This document shows, piece after piece, positions 34,408 through 47,033 of a stretch of 64,000 bases of DNA. The notes beneath the pieces are model-generated. The model was given only the letters and a program-made list of their open reading frames with translations, did no database searches and was not told the origin of the DNA. Numbering within the stretch: the first letter of the stretch is position 1; each line of letters opens with the position of its first letter. The position numbers and the translations under genes were made by a program. Source of the DNA: Paraphaeosphaeria minitans (lineage: Eukaryota; Ascomycota; Dothideomycetes; Pleosporales; Didymosphaeriaceae); the NCBI GenBank assembly GCA_015832175.1, contig WJXW01000004.1:682001-746000 (forward strand), given 5' to 3'.

Positions 34408-37400
34408 GGTGGTGTGGTGGCTGATATGCGAGGCTTCACCAGCCTAGCATTGAGGGTATCGAATGTGTATTAAGAATAGCACTATGTTAAAAAAAAATAG
34501 AAGATCGTCTAAAGACAATAAGTCTGTAAAAAAGGTCGGGACGTTGGATCCTGGTACATTGAAGTTCGTCGCAGAGGTCAATGTCGCAAAGGGTCGAGGA
34601 TGCAACAGGGCCGGAATCGAAGCAGCTTGGGGCTAGCGTTTGAGATTGCGTGAGGTGCGTCAATATTTGTTGGTGTTGCTTTGGGGTTCGGTTGAGGTAT
34701 GCCCAAGGTTTCCGGTTGAAGTTGATGATCGACACGTACGGTGTCGATGGGAATTCAGAGCGACGTCCTCCTGTATCTGGGGATTTCCTGTCCTGATACC
34801 CTTAAGTCCAGCTGTTTGGTCGGTCAGGAGAGGGTCGCGAAACTAGCTTCAAGCACGTGCCGCAGCCGCTTGACATTAAGTTCTGTCACCTGCGTAATCG
34901 GCAGAAAATTCGCATTCGGTGTGATGTCGGCACGATTCTGGTAGGTTTGCTTTCACGGCATGTTCCTGCATGGACGCCACTGGATGCTCTAGCGGGGGCA
35001 CTGGAGCGTTAGCATCCTCTCAACCGGATGAACCTCATTTGAGATCGAACCACTGCCTCATCTGTCCCGGGGGGCTGCTGTCTGAAGGAGTCGGTCCATC
35101 TGGGGTGGGATCACCCATAATAATTCCTTCGTGAAGCTTTTTTGGCATTGCTTTTCAAAAAATAATTCTAGGAAACCCTGCTCTTGCTACCTGACATCCT
35201 CATTATTTCTAGTGGTCAAGAAAAATCGCGTCCTTTAGTTGGGACCGCTTGCTTTCTCAAGAAAGGTGTTGATTTTAGAACATTGCTTTAATCACCTTCA
35301 CGAGTCGTTCTTGTCCTCGTTCTTGTTTGAGGATATCGCCCTAGTTTACCTCTAGGGTGGAGCCTTAGATCGCAAGATGACTACATCTCGAACACTACGA
35401 GCGTATGCCTTACCCCAAACTCTAAAAGCTCTATTGGCATGCAGGCCGGACATTCTTGGATTCCAGTAACAACGGCAAACATACGATGCCAGCAAGTACG
35501 AGGGGCGTTGTGGCATAGGGCGTGTGGCTGTGTGTTAATCTAACTAGCAGGGATTAATTACGAAAGGCGCCAAATCAGCGTGGAATGATGTGCATGGAGG
35601 CGCCGTTAGTCTGGACTGCGAGAATTACCTATCCAATTGCTTGTTGCTGATTGAAGGGTCAGACACTAACAACTTGTTCTTCAGTGCTTCGAGAGGATTG
35701 TGTAGATATGCGAAGGCACTTGCGGCGCACCTACACCGGTATGAAGGTAGGATGGGAAATCGAGAGGGCCTTGCCCTATCCTGCCTCCATACGTCGCTTC
35801 CGCCGACCCACCTTCGAGAGGACCACTTTACCAATGATCCCCACCTATTATGACTTATCGTGGGCGCCTCCAGCCCCTTGGGCCGACTTCCCCGAAGGCC
35901 ATCGACTCCATCCAACCGACCCAGCAGGGCGGCCAAGCTGCGCAGTGCCGAACGGACGGCGTGGAGAGATTCAGGGAGAGTCAGAAACGTGAAGTGAAAT
36001 CGTGCACCTGCACTGTCACCGTTCTTCGGCGACCGTTGAATGGCTTCCAAGACGCTTACATGTTGGAGATGTGACATGTCAGACACGAAGCCAATTCTCT
36101 GGCGCATGGCATGTTCCTTTGAGGGAGACGTTTCGGCAGCGCTACCAGTCGGGGTAAGGCTGCACCTGGGGTATGCCTGTAGGTACCTTGGAATTTCGTA
36201 TTTCTCGGTCGAGCTACTGATAAGAGGTCTTTTTAGAAGACAGAATGGAACTTAAAAGCGGGTCACAACAGATGTATAGCTTATATCATTGGTGCAAAGT
36301 GTGCAGTAGCTCGACCGAGAAGTGCGAAACTACGGTAGGTGCCCGGTCCTAAGGCACTTGCATAACACCCCAGTCTGAATCTGGAGATCAGTCACACGAG
36401 GCCCAGTTTCCAGGGACTTGGTTATCTGCTGTAGTATATAAAAAGCGCAGCAGTCTGTGCTCGAGACATCTGGTGCGCAAGGCTACCTAAACGAATACCA
36501 TGGACAATGAGGTGAGTTTTAGGCGATCGACATAACACTAGGTACTGGACGGATAAGGTGGATTGCTCCTCCCGGCTGCGAGCCGAAGGCGCAACTCAGG
36601 GACTTTGCCAGTCGAGGCCATGGGTCAGATCGGTACGCTACACTTGCCCCGTGAAACTGCTAGGGGCGGAACAAGTCGGTGGCGTGCCGCGCGGGCGGCG
36701 TGGCCAGACCATCGTCACGACGCTCTATGTGGACGGCAACTGCTACCGCGGATTAATACGACCGAGAAGTTTAGATAGAAAGTAAGGAATGATTGGGTCG
36801 AAGAATACGAGACGCCCACATAAGGGATGGGAGATAGGAGAACGTGGCAGCCACACGCACTCTGATGGCACCATTGGAAGCCGACACAAAGTGGGGCGAT
36901 ACGAAGTAGGAGAACTTCGTCATAAGCGAGCACAACCTTAGCAATGGGACATGATGGAAATAAAGCGGCTATGAACCATACGGAGGGCGCACCAGGCCCG
37001 GGCTGAGGTCATCATGAGGGAGTACAGAATGTGTGTTTATATAGGCCTCGAACGGGAACATGGTGCAGCCAGCACATCGCTCCCGCACGAATCTTAGGGT
37101 TGGCCCGTCGATCAAAATACGACCGTATTTACAATATCTACCGCTCCGGTAAATACAGGAATCCTTAGAGCTATACCTGTATACTAACCCGGGTATCCAC
37201 TGCCGCGAAGATGCTTCTGCCTCAGTAATCACTACACATATAACAAGTAAGAGAATTCTCCTTGCTTGGGGTACCTAAACAGGTAGTATTATACAGGGAG
37301 ACGAGAAATACCTCCTTCTTCGTCCAAATACCGTATTGAGCCACCCGAAGGCACGATCGACAAGGCTTACTGCACCGAGTAGCTGGATCGACGAACGCAA

Positions 37401-38246
37401 AGCACTTGCGCAATGTAGCTGGCCAGCATCTTCATACCGCCTCTCGCCTCCGCGGCGAGACCCCTGCGCTTCGTAGCATCTCCCTGCCATCCACAGAGCC
37501 GTCATGACTCTCGAAAGAAAAGTGTTGAACGCGGCCTAGCATGAGCTTTGATCAGATGGAGCCCCACAAAGTCACTCTCTTCAGGAAGTTTGGATGCCTG
37601 GCGTGGTTGGCGTCATCGAGTTCCCCTCACTGTTCAGGAGTCACATCTTGCAGTGGCTAAAGCTCGTCTCTCTCGCCACTCCAGACAGTAACCTGAGGAC
37701 AAGGGCGCACTGGTGTCATACCAATCTTTGTATTCTACATAGGCACCTGAACGAGAACAGCCTCTCGACCATGGTCCAGAAAGATCACATGCGTTCCTAT
37801 TGCGAACTCGATATGGAATAGTCACGACTCCTCACATAGATTGCGCCCTGGGCCTACCCTACGCCCGTTCATAGAACTGTCCGCGGCTCCATAGAACCGC
37901 AAACGCGCAAGGAGCTACTGCAGTGTGAAGACTTGCAGCGCTGGATGCTGGGCACGACGCGACATCTTATCAGTATCAATGCAGCTCGGGATGCCAATCC
38001 TATAGACGGACATCGTGAAGCTATCACGAACGTAAGCAAACGAGACTGCAATATCAGATTGGGTGAAAAGCCCAGTACATCGGTCATAACTCTTCATGTG
38101 GCAGCGGATTCTGGACTTGACGGTTCGATCAGAACTATGGTACATGTTTGCATTTGCGCGGTGCGGTGTCTATGGTACGAGCTTGGAAGCTACTTCTGCT
38201 GGGCGTTTATACACTATGGTAAAAAATTTACATATATAAGGGTGGA
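34408..38246. other. Gene-poor interval of about 3.8 kb
   Basis: No complete gene can be supported. It contains the MITE-like element at 36184-36337. A TATATAAAAAG box at about 36436 is followed by a start codon and a possible donor (ATGGACAATGAG then GTGAGT) near 36500, but no sensible downstream exon was found. Other ORFs are short and carry no domain. The composition looks like decayed or intergenic DNA. Confidence 0.55.
36184..36337. mobile_element. Second MITE-like element, related to the one at 3695-3834
   Basis: The ends are imperfect inverted repeats. The inner part, CTTCTCGGTCGAGCTACTG, is nearly exact on both sides, and the right terminus read inward begins TACCGTAGTTTCG, close to the TTACCGTAGAG terminus of the first element. 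The interiors share TAAAAGCGGGTCA followed by a similar TAGAGCTTGTAT/TATAGCTTATAT block. Size is about 154 bp and it is non-coding. Confidence 0.7.
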
Positions 38247-41084
38247 TTAAGCTCGTCGCTCCTGCTCCTTCTGCTCCTCCTCGTCCTTTGCTTCTCCGGT
38301 AGTAGTTTCACGATCCTCATCGCTCGAGGAACTGGTCTTGGCCGGTGATCCGAGCACGGTTGAGGCAGGCTTCTCTCGCCGCGGGACCGCATACGGATTC
38401 ATGGCTCTAGTCTTCGCTTCGAACGTGGCGATAACCTGTTGGAGCCCCGGATCTTTTGAGAGGTCGGCGCTTTGCGCAAGGATGTCACGCTGCTCCCGAG
38501 CCCGTGCCAGCCTGGTTCCGAGATCATTGTCATCGCTGCTCGAAACCGGTCTGTGTCGCCGTTGTAGGTGGTATCCTGGAGGTTACTTTGCCGGTGGATA
38601 AGCGGGCTCCTGGGAGAGGTCGATGCGCTGCGCATAGGCATCACTTTGCTCCATATTACCGGAGACAATCTCCCTGAGTTTCAGGTGGCTCCTTCTAGGA
38701 ACGACGCGATCGAATCTCGGATGCCACATAAGAGAATGCAAGTTCGATCTGCCGTACATCTGTGGCTCCACGAACAACGGTCTGCCCCAGATCTCGTTCA
38801 CTCGCCGGACGTACTCGCCGTATTGAGTCTTGTTGGCAGCCTGCATCATGCGGTTGTGCTTCTTCCGAGATCGGCCTCGACCAAACAGATTGATGAACAC
38901 CCCCTTCAGTGCTTTGGTGACCGGCGAGGAGTTAACATGCAGGCCTAGATCGCGCAGTTCCGTGAGCATCTTGAGACCAGAGTCCCAACCTAGGCGTTGA
39001 ACCATGCTAGCTTGACGGAGGGCGCGGCGATGACGCTTCTTGCCTTCTCTACCGAGGTCTTTTGAACCTGGGAGCAAAGACTGCTCAACTGATGCGTTGG
39101 GGACAAGTCCTGCTCTGAAGCCCCAAACAACAAGTGCTTGTTTGAAAGAATCGGGAAACAATAGTCGCAGAGGATGGTTCTTGCGCATCTGACCTTTCAC
39201 CTGATCTCCGGTCGCCAATGGTCTCGATTCTATCGCTCTTGCGGATAACAAGGAGCGGAACCTCTTCATAGCAGGGTTTAAAAATACCGGTTCGCGAACT
39301 GTGCTGAGTACTTCTTGTCCTTGGGGTGTGTACCAGCAACAAAGCCATTGGACAAGACGTCGGAGCTCGCGCAAACGATAAGCCATCCCAAAACGTCGCA
39401 ATATCTCACGCCACGTCAATGGATGGATATATGCCATGTCCCTTTCCAGGATGAACAGATACACACGTGCGACGAAACGTAGATCATCGAATGTCCGGGG
39501 TCTATCAGATGTCACGGCTGTTTGACGTGAACGCCTACCCGGCCGGTGCCCTTGATGTCGGGACGGGAGAAAGTCAGTCTTCAACCTGACCAATGAGGTC
39601 GAATCCACAGCGGCTTTGCACAGAGCCATACTCTGCAACGTTTGCACAATACCGCTCGGTGAACATCTTTCAATATGGGATTGGAGTAGCAGGTTCCAGG
39701 CTCGCGTCGCACGCTTCTGATGGAAAAGACTGAGGACCGCCAGTGTACGATGGGCCTGGCCCCAGTCACGCTGTTCCAGATAGTAATCAAGAAGCTCCTT
39801 CTGAAGCTTTGCGTTATCGTAGACTTCAGGATGCTGGTCGCTCTCGAGCATGCTTTGCACCAAAAAATGTTGTTTCTGTTTCGCGAAACTCTCCAAGGCT
39901 AACGAAAAGACACATCCCTGCAGCACGATCCCTGAAGCTTTCAAGTCTTCGAATCTTTGGGACAGCTCAGATATGGGATCTGTCCTAGACGCCATAGCAC
40001 GTACAGCCAGGGGCCCGATCTCATTTACGCCTACCAAAGCTAGCCCCCTGATGACAGATTCAGGCGGAACTGCTCTGGTAGCGAACATCCTGGCGCAGAA
40101 CGCGTCCTCGAAACGGACAGGAGCTGTGTCCTGGCCGCGCAGACGGCGCAGAAGGGCCTGGTCCATTTCGTCGTCGAGTCCCAAACTGCCAGCAACGGCA
40201 GCATTTTTGCGCACTTTGGAGATGGAAGAAGCCGCATTGTGAGCTATGAATGATCGGACCATGGGAGTGGCGGCGACCTCAGGTGAAGGAAGATCACCCT
40301 TCAAGATGCATGCTGCGTGCCAGGCGAGAGCCCAGGCAGGAAAAGGTCTCAACCAGGGAACGACTTCATCGTACAGGTTGGTTTCGTTGCTATCCTTGTA
40401 TATTTCCAGGAGGGTGTCGTACATGGCGGGCTTCAAACGTGTTTTGAGGATTCGCGTCAAATGTTGCAGCGGTAGTTGTCCTAGCTGGAGCTCGCGCCGC
40501 ATGAACTGGTGGTGTGCCAATGCCTGTCTATGATGCATCGGTTTGGGTAGCCAGTGGGCTATGCACAGCTCATACAAGCGCGGATAGACGTGGCCGGTTC
40601 TTTTGCGAAGGTCTGCAGCGTAGGCAAGGAGCTCTACAACGACGCGAGGGTCCTTGATGAATGTCCCCCAGAGGACATGGGCTTCTGGTGTATCGTCCGT
40701 AGGCAACTCGAAGCCGGTCCGAGTGCGAAATATCCATTCTTTGAGAACTTGATCGCGCCCCTTGCTCCTCACCGCCTCTTGCAGTCTGTGTACCAAGTCC
40801 TGGACACTCTCGATGCGTTTTGAAGCCTGCCTGGTCTCTCCGAAGACCTTGAGATTTTCCTTCGCATGGCGACGCAGCCCTTCTTGCTCCTTCCAGCGCC
40901 TCCATCGCGGTCTCTCGTCATCGCCATCCGGCGGTTCAGTCGCGTAGCTACGGCGAGGGCAGATGCAGGCAACGCACTCGGCAGCGTGCAGCCACGCAGT
41001 TGGCGGTACTTGAGCAGTGGCGATAGTGCGGAGGAGTCTCAACGCAGACGGGCTGGCGAGGAGCCTATCCAAGGCCGGTGGCAT
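38247..41084 (-). CDS. Probable mitochondrial helical-repeat (PPR-like) protein
   Basis: Two exons, 41084-38587 and 38535-38247, with a 51-bp intron; 928 residues. Without the splice the frame would stop right after AYPPAK. The second exon adds about 96 residues (NDLGTRLARAREQRDILAQ, NPYAVPRREKP, then an acidic tail). The N-terminus (MPPALDRLLASPSALRLLRT to about RRSYATEPP) has the Arg/Ser/Ala-rich look of a mitochondrial presequence. The frame stays open upstream to 41396, but MPPALDRLL is preferred because it gives a clean presequence. The body is entirely alpha-helical in appearance, with repeated pairs such as RLYELCIAHWLPK and WNLLLQSHIERC, as in fungal PPR-type organelle RNA factors. 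The PPR assignment is an inference from pattern; no diagnostic motif is certain. Confidence 0.72.
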
Positions 41085-41301
41085 GAATCGGCGCAGCGAG
41101 AGGGGCGCATTAAGCCATTGGCAGTGCAGGTGCAATCGTGTCGACGACAAAGCATGGAGCCCAGAAAAACCCGCTGACATAAGACGACCCAAAGCTTGGC
41201 ACCGTCCTCGGGTCGTTCGATGCAACACTTCATAGTCCAACACCACCACCACCGACCCATTGTCCCCACACCACACCCGCGATACCTCTCCACTCTTCAA
41301 A
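41085..41301. promoter_or_regulatory. Bidirectional promoter between two mitochondrial-protein genes
   Basis: Only 217 bp separate the divergent start codons of the PPR-like gene (41084, minus) and the COX7a gene (41302, plus), so both promoters must share this interval. No specific factor site was recognised. Confidence 0.6.
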
Positions 41302-41806
41302 ATGGCAGGGTACGTCTTCCCTGCAGCTTCCGGCCTGCTTGTTGCCCGCGCCGCGCCCGCGATAGCCGCTCCCGCTGCCTCGGCGCGCTCGCTCAAAGCT
41401 CGTCACTAACCGCCCGCAGCTGGATCTACCGCGAGAACCGTGTCCCCATGTACCAGAGGGAGTACCAGAAGCATGACGGCGTCCGTCTGTGGATGAAGGT
41501 GCGTGGCGCTTTGCGCAAGGGCTCAGTGGCATGAGCGAAGGCCAGGCTTTGGCTGCGAGGGGGACCTCACGACCTGCCATTGGAAGCTCTTGTCCGACCC
41601 AGGAATTCACCACGACCGCTAACACAGCCCTGCAGTCCCGCGGAAGGTGGATGATTCCCGCCTACAAGGTCGTCCTCTTCACCAGCCTCGGCTCCAGCTT
41701 GTACATGATGGGCCGCCTTGTTTTTGTATGTTTTCCACCCATGTACCGTTTGAGCTTGATACTTACCCAATCGCAGGGTCACAAGACCTGGTTCGGCAAG
41801 AACTAA
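41302..41806 (+). CDS. Cytochrome c oxidase subunit VIIa homologue
   Basis: Four small exons, 41302-41309, 41420-41498, 41636-41725 and 41777-41806; 68 residues. The protein aligns by eye with COX7A: a polar N-terminal half (ENRVPMYQREYQKHDGVRLW) followed by one membrane helix (KVVLFTSLGSSLYMMGRLVF) and a short C-terminal tail. It is a small structural subunit of respiratory complex IV in the inner mitochondrial membrane. The first exon encodes only the first two residues and part of the third, so the gene is easily missed by ORF callers; half of its length is intron. Confidence 0.85.
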
Positions 41807-42350
41807 ACTCTGTCAACGAAAGAGTGAGCAGTGAAGGGCAATGTGTGAGGGTAGTTCATCGGCCACAAATGTACAAACAGTCAGCACAGCTTGAACCAAT
41901 GGCATAGATTCCCTTTGTTTTCCGCGCAATCATGGCAACCACACATGCATTTTGTTTGATCCGTGGTTCATGTCAACCACACATGCATTTTTTCCCCATC
42001 CGTGGTGCTTGTGTCGCAACGTTTGAGAGATCTCGTGATCTTGCCTTAGCCCGGGTTGCTCTGGTGGGACGACTCATAGTCATATCACTGCATGTCCCCA
42101 CACTAGTCCAACTTGGTGCACCAACATGAATGCATTCGATCGCCAGATCTACATGGCTTACTCGAGCGCTCTACGGCAAGCTGCTTCGTAATTGACACCT
42201 CTTACGTCCACCCGGGACCACCATGACCTTGCCAACGCCATGGCAATCGGGATGGGGGTTCGGTTAGCTTAGCTCTCGCAACCACCAAAACGTCAGAGTG
42301 CCGAACCGAGCTTCTTCTCTACCTCCACATCCCCACAATCCATTGTCACA
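41807..42350. other. Intergenic region with a 38-bp duplication
   Basis: About 540 bp with no gene. A 38-bp unit containing CAACCACACATGCATTTT is present twice in tandem (41935-41972 and 41973-42010), slightly diverged. Confidence 0.7.
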
Positions 42351-43848
42351 ATGGCCGACTTCGTAAAGGGGCTCTTTGGCGGCCAGCAGCAAAAGGTCGC
42401 CCAGCCGCACTCGGGCAGCGACGATGGTAGGCTGACCCTGTCTTCCTCCCTCGCACACTGTGACCCGCAGACCTGGGTCCTGGCACACCGCGCAGCTAAC
42501 CTCCCATCTCAGACTTCGCCGACTACGCAGGAGCACCGGAACCTTCGCCTGTGTCTTTCGCTTCCAGTGTAGGCGCTGCCTCTGCTGTACCCACCTCGAC
42601 CGTCGGCCAGGTCCCTTACACGGCGTGGTACCGCGTGTGGGAGCGCACTTCGGTCGACGACTTCAAGCTTGAGCTGTACATCCTGCCCTTCATCCTTCTC
42701 GTCGTCGCCGTACACCTCTGGGGCACGCGCCGCAACCGCACCAAGGCCCACCACTGGATCAAGTCACATGCGCCTGTCCTGCAGCAGGAGTTCGCGCAGG
42801 TCGGATACACGCGCCCCCAGGCGGGTGCCGACGATGTGAGCGCTGTGGGGCTCGCGCAAGCCTCCGAGAAGGCCAGGCAGGATGCCGTCAAACCGGAGAC
42901 CTTCCTCCGCGAGAAGAAGCCAGATGAATTTGCGTCGTACGCTACCGGCCGCGCGAACGTGGCCTTTGTCGACTTCAAGTTGACCCTCGCGAAGCGCTTC
43001 AACCCACTGATGCGCTTCGGCGAGCTCGCCATCTCGCTCTTCTTCGAGAGCATGCCCGTCCCTGTCGAGCGCATGGAAGCCACCGCGTACGTCTTCGACG
43101 GCCAGGAGGCCAAGATCGCCCCGGCCATCGCTCGAGGCGTAGGCGAGAAAGTCGCCAACAGCACCTTTGATGGCTTCGTGTTCGCCGTCGTCCACAAGGA
43201 CCTCATGAAGCGCCTCCGCGAGGACCGCTACGATCTCTCCCTCACCGCAAGCAAGGACCACGCTAAGCTCCCCCTCTGGGTCACCGTCATGAGCGAGAGC
43301 GCCGAAGTCACGGACACCATGCTCACCCCCGAGCTCATCAAGGCCATCAACGATGCCGGCGACGACTTCGAGGCCCTCATCATCACTGACCAGCCCATGG
43401 ACCAGCCCAAGAGGTACACCTTTCCCCTTTCCACCCCACCTCCTCCCCACTCTGCTAACACCACCCACCCAGACTCGACGACACCGTCCCCCGCAAGCGC
43501 ATCAACCTTTCCCTGAAGATCAAGTCCGCCAGCACGCCCTACGAATCCACGCTCCCGCTCTTCCAGTACTTCATCCGGCTCCCTGATTTCCTCGCGTCGA
43601 AGGCACACTTTCGCCCTGAGGCTCTGCGCCGCATCAAAGCCACGCGCGAGGAGCAGATCGGCAAGATCCGCAGAATCGACGACGAGGAAAAGGCCGAGGA
43701 GCGCAAGCTCGCGTCCGACAAGCTCAAGAGAGAGCAGCGCGATGCCAAGCTCGGACGCATGACGGCGGACGAGCAGAGGAAATATTTGGACAAGGAGCGC
43801 GAGAGGGATGCGAAGAAGAGGACGAAGAAGCAGACTGTCAAGGGTTAG
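42351..43848 (+). CDS. CCDC47-family (DUF1682) ER membrane protein
   Basis: Three exons, 42351-42426, 42513-43413 and 43473-43848; 450 residues. A short N-terminal lumenal segment is followed by one membrane helix near residues 62-82 (LELYILPFILLVVAVHLWG). A large soluble DUF1682 domain follows (VAFVDFKLTLAKRFNPLMRF, FAVVHKDLMKRLREDRYDLS, LWVTVMSESAEVTD). A strongly charged basic/acidic coiled-coil tail (REEQIGKIRRIDDEEKAEER to the end) completes the protein. In animals CCDC47 is a subunit of the PAT complex that helps insert multipass membrane proteins at the ER translocon; the fungal role is inferred from homology. All three exons join in frame, and the stop is at 43846-43848. Confidence 0.88.
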
Positions 43849-46800
43849 GGACATGTACATCTGCATCCAAGGGGGCCGGTTTTGAGACATTGGTGTTGGT
43901 GTTGGTGCTGGGTTGGTGCTGGGTTGTGTTGCGTTGCGTGTGATGTCGTTGTGTTGATAAGGATGACTGCCAGTGTTTGGATTGTGAAAACGATGAGAAC
44001 CATCTCATAGATGATCGTTATTGTAACTTGTCTAGCTAATTTCAGAGCACTGCCGAAGCTTTGACACAATTCGTTAATCTTAAGCACAAAGCCGAGTCAT
44101 GGTGATCAAGAACGTCCAAAGAGACTGAGAGGTGGAAGTATGAGAGCACGGAATAAGAACACTTTCCTCAAACCCATGATAAGTACTTCTATCGGCTCTT
44201 AGATCTCAAGTACAGGTGGTACTTCCCTTGCTATACGCGTTGTTGCATATCCAGCAAGCTGATGGTGACCGTGAAGGCCATATCACTTGAGGTAACTTTC
44301 GTCACAAGCGACATCAAGAAGAATGCGCTGGTCAGACTCGATCTCAGAATGGGCAACTGAGACTAGCTGATCCACGCTTCTCGGTATGATCAGCATCTCA
44401 ATGTCCTTACTCACCACTACCTCGATTCTGGCACCCACAAGCTTGAGGTACATCCAATCGTTCAGGTAGATGCTGTCTACTGTCTCCTCCGTGGCTAACA
44501 TCTAACGATTCGGATGGCCTGTGATCCCCATACCTATTGGAGGAGAGTAGGATGAGCCATAATTGTATGCAAAACCGAGGCTGCAGGTGTAACGCCCAAC
44601 CCGTGTCGTACTCTTCATTGTCTTTCGGGACGTGTACGAAGTGCCCCTGAGCCAGTCTTTCAACGTAGCCCCAATCATAGGTATCGACGCTTGTTCCCTG
44701 TGAATTTTTCCCGCGGGGATTCAGGAGAACCGCGATAGTTCCACGCGGCTGCGACCTCCTCAGTTCCAGCGCTGTGTCAGTTCGGATGCGCCTGCGTACC
44801 CCTGCGCCGGAGTAATCTTCATGTCGTTGCTTTGGTCTCGTGCCGAGTTTTCCGTGGCGCAATCGTCTCAGCCGTGCACAAGCGTAGCGGTGCTCATCGG
44901 CAGAATTATGCTCCTGACGTTTGGGAGGATGCGCAATATCCAAGTACATGCAGGTTCTCCGGAGTTGGCTATCATTGACGAGACCTTAAATTGAAAGACA
45001 TTCCGGAGAATGCCATCGCATTTACCTGGGCATCCCTGACTCACACTCTTCAGGTTCACGCACATCTGCGTGCGGACAGTCCCAACGACTAGCACGGTCC
45101 TGGCTGCACTTATGGCATACGCCACCTGCATCGCCCAGGCAAAGAAGCTTTAAGCCGAGTTTTTTGTAGTTGTAATTTGTCTACGTCGTCTTCGAAGTTA
45201 AATCTTTCCCAGTCATGGCCTATTTTTCTAATGAAAGCGTAATGCAATATCGACGTATTAGCAGAAAAGCCGTTTGTGACGAGTTTTGGTGATTGTTAGG
45301 TACAGATGTTGTCACCCTGTTAAATGGCCGTTTAAGGAGTTGTCGCACCGGACCAGAGTATTCTCTCAAGTTCAAGGTGATATCTATTACGCAGTGTCAA
45401 ACTACGGAGCTTTCGATTTTTTCTATGCCGACGTTGATCGTAGAAGTGACAGGGCGTAGTACTGCCCGATCAACGTGCAGCTGCATTGGCGGAAGAATAG
45501 CGATAGATTCCTCATAGTACTTCGCGGGATTTTTCCGGAAGGCTTCAAGCCTTACATGCCGACCAGCCGCCTCTAGCAGTTTCTTGGGCTTGTTGTCAGA
45601 CACAAGGCCCTCACTCAGAAGCGACATGAAAAAGAGCTGGTTTACCAGCTTGCAAGACAGAATGAAGCCTTAGCAGCATTCGTTCCGTAGGACACCATCT
45701 GCATGCCCTTTTTGTGCCAGCAGAGGTAGATGCAGGTACAGGTAGTCGTAGATCATGTAGCGAACATCGTAGTTCAGCTTTGAGAAGAAAAGCCGCTGTA
45801 TTTAAGCGGCGATGGTATCGCGCGACACGTCAGTGGTTTGCTCCGCGCTCTTTACGCACTTGTTGTAGTCGATCTAGACTGCACTCGCTGATGACGCGCG
45901 ACGCTTTGACATGGCAATGGAGAATGCCGTTGAAAACGAGGTTGGGGAAGATGAGGAAGAAAGTAGCGACGAAGACGATGGAAACACAACGTTGGAATGA
46001 ATTTCCCGAAACGCTGCGCGATCCTATATCGATAAAACCCGCCATCATCGTCGCAACAACTCTCTCTCTGTCTGCTCTTACCGCAACACCAGGTCTCGGA
46101 AGCCACAGTACCGTCACAGGGCGTGGCCTGTATATCGCGGCCACCCTGTATGATTTGGCCATATATCTCTTATCTGTAACCCAGAGTATCCATATATATA
46201 TCAGTGTCGACAAACCCTGTCGGAACATCACATCTAACGTATCCTATCCGCCCATCACTCCTTGAGCAGGACTCTTGCTAGAAAGCATTTTCATCGTTAT
46301 TTGTCCGGCAAAGTCCGTTTGGTAAGCAATCATTGTGGTCAGTACAACAGATCCTTGATAGTGGATCCGTGGTATCTTTGCTACAGGGAACAATCTCTGC
46401 AAACCCATCAACCCAAAGAGGTTACACAGTGCCATCGCGAAGATAGCATTGTGCTATGGATGGCGACAAGAAAACGAGAAACAACACAAAAAACACAACG
46501 AAGGTATGAGCAAGGAGAAAGCACAGTAAGAGACATTTGTGTCATCACATCGGGGCTGGGTATAAGCGCTAATACAATGTACGATATTCTGGAGTGGCAA
46601 GTGATACTGAGTTCTGTACCCTGGCCTGTGTATATGTGACGACCGTTAGTACCGTTCTACGCTTCGGAATCGCCGGCAAGCCATCCGTCGCACCTGCAGC
46701 TGTTGCTCAAATCAAAAAGTGTCCTCCTAAGTGCTCTTTGGGCTTGGAGCTCCGAGTCAGGTATTGAATCCGTACCTCTATATGCAGCACAGTCTCGCCG

Positions 46801-47033
46801 GCACAACACAGTACCTTGAGATAATCTGTACAGATGACCCGTAGACAAGACGTCAACGTCCAATAGCTGAACGCGGTATCGTGGACGTAAAGAACCCTCT
46901 CAGAAATACTCCAACACTACCGCATAAACCGCAGCTCGTAAGTGCGTTACCGACAAGAAATATACGTGAGGGATAGCCATGCTGTGATGATTTACCTTGT
47001 AGTCTACGCCCTCATGCTCACCCACTCCGTTCT
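43849..47033. other. Gene-poor interval with possible gene fragments
   Basis: No complete gene is supported. Minus-strand stretches at 44283-45131 and 45397-45627 read like protein (for example KPKKLLEAAGRHVRLEAFRKNP) but lack a clear start, a recognised domain or a consistent splice model, so they may be remnants. The remainder shows no structure. Confidence 0.5.
44283..45131 (-). pseudogene. Possible hypothetical gene or remnant
   Basis: A minus-strand stretch with two protein-like segments: 44949-44407 (180 codons, open throughout, ending near FCIQLWLILLSSNR) and 44501-44283 (ending RILLDVACDESYLK). They could be joined only by an unusually short 32-bp GT-AG gap. A strong donor-like AGTGTGAGTC lies upstream near 45049. 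No family is recognised. It is listed because the second segment has balanced protein-like composition, but chance is not excluded. Confidence 0.2.

Noticed and set aside
36433..36785. Possible small gene with a TATA box, ATG and GTGAGT donor
   Set aside because: The promoter-like signals are good, but no acceptor leads to a protein-like second exon; both candidate downstream frames look random.
42764..43468. 234-codon minus-strand ORF inside the CCDC47-like gene
   Set aside because: Antisense shadow of a well-supported coding exon.
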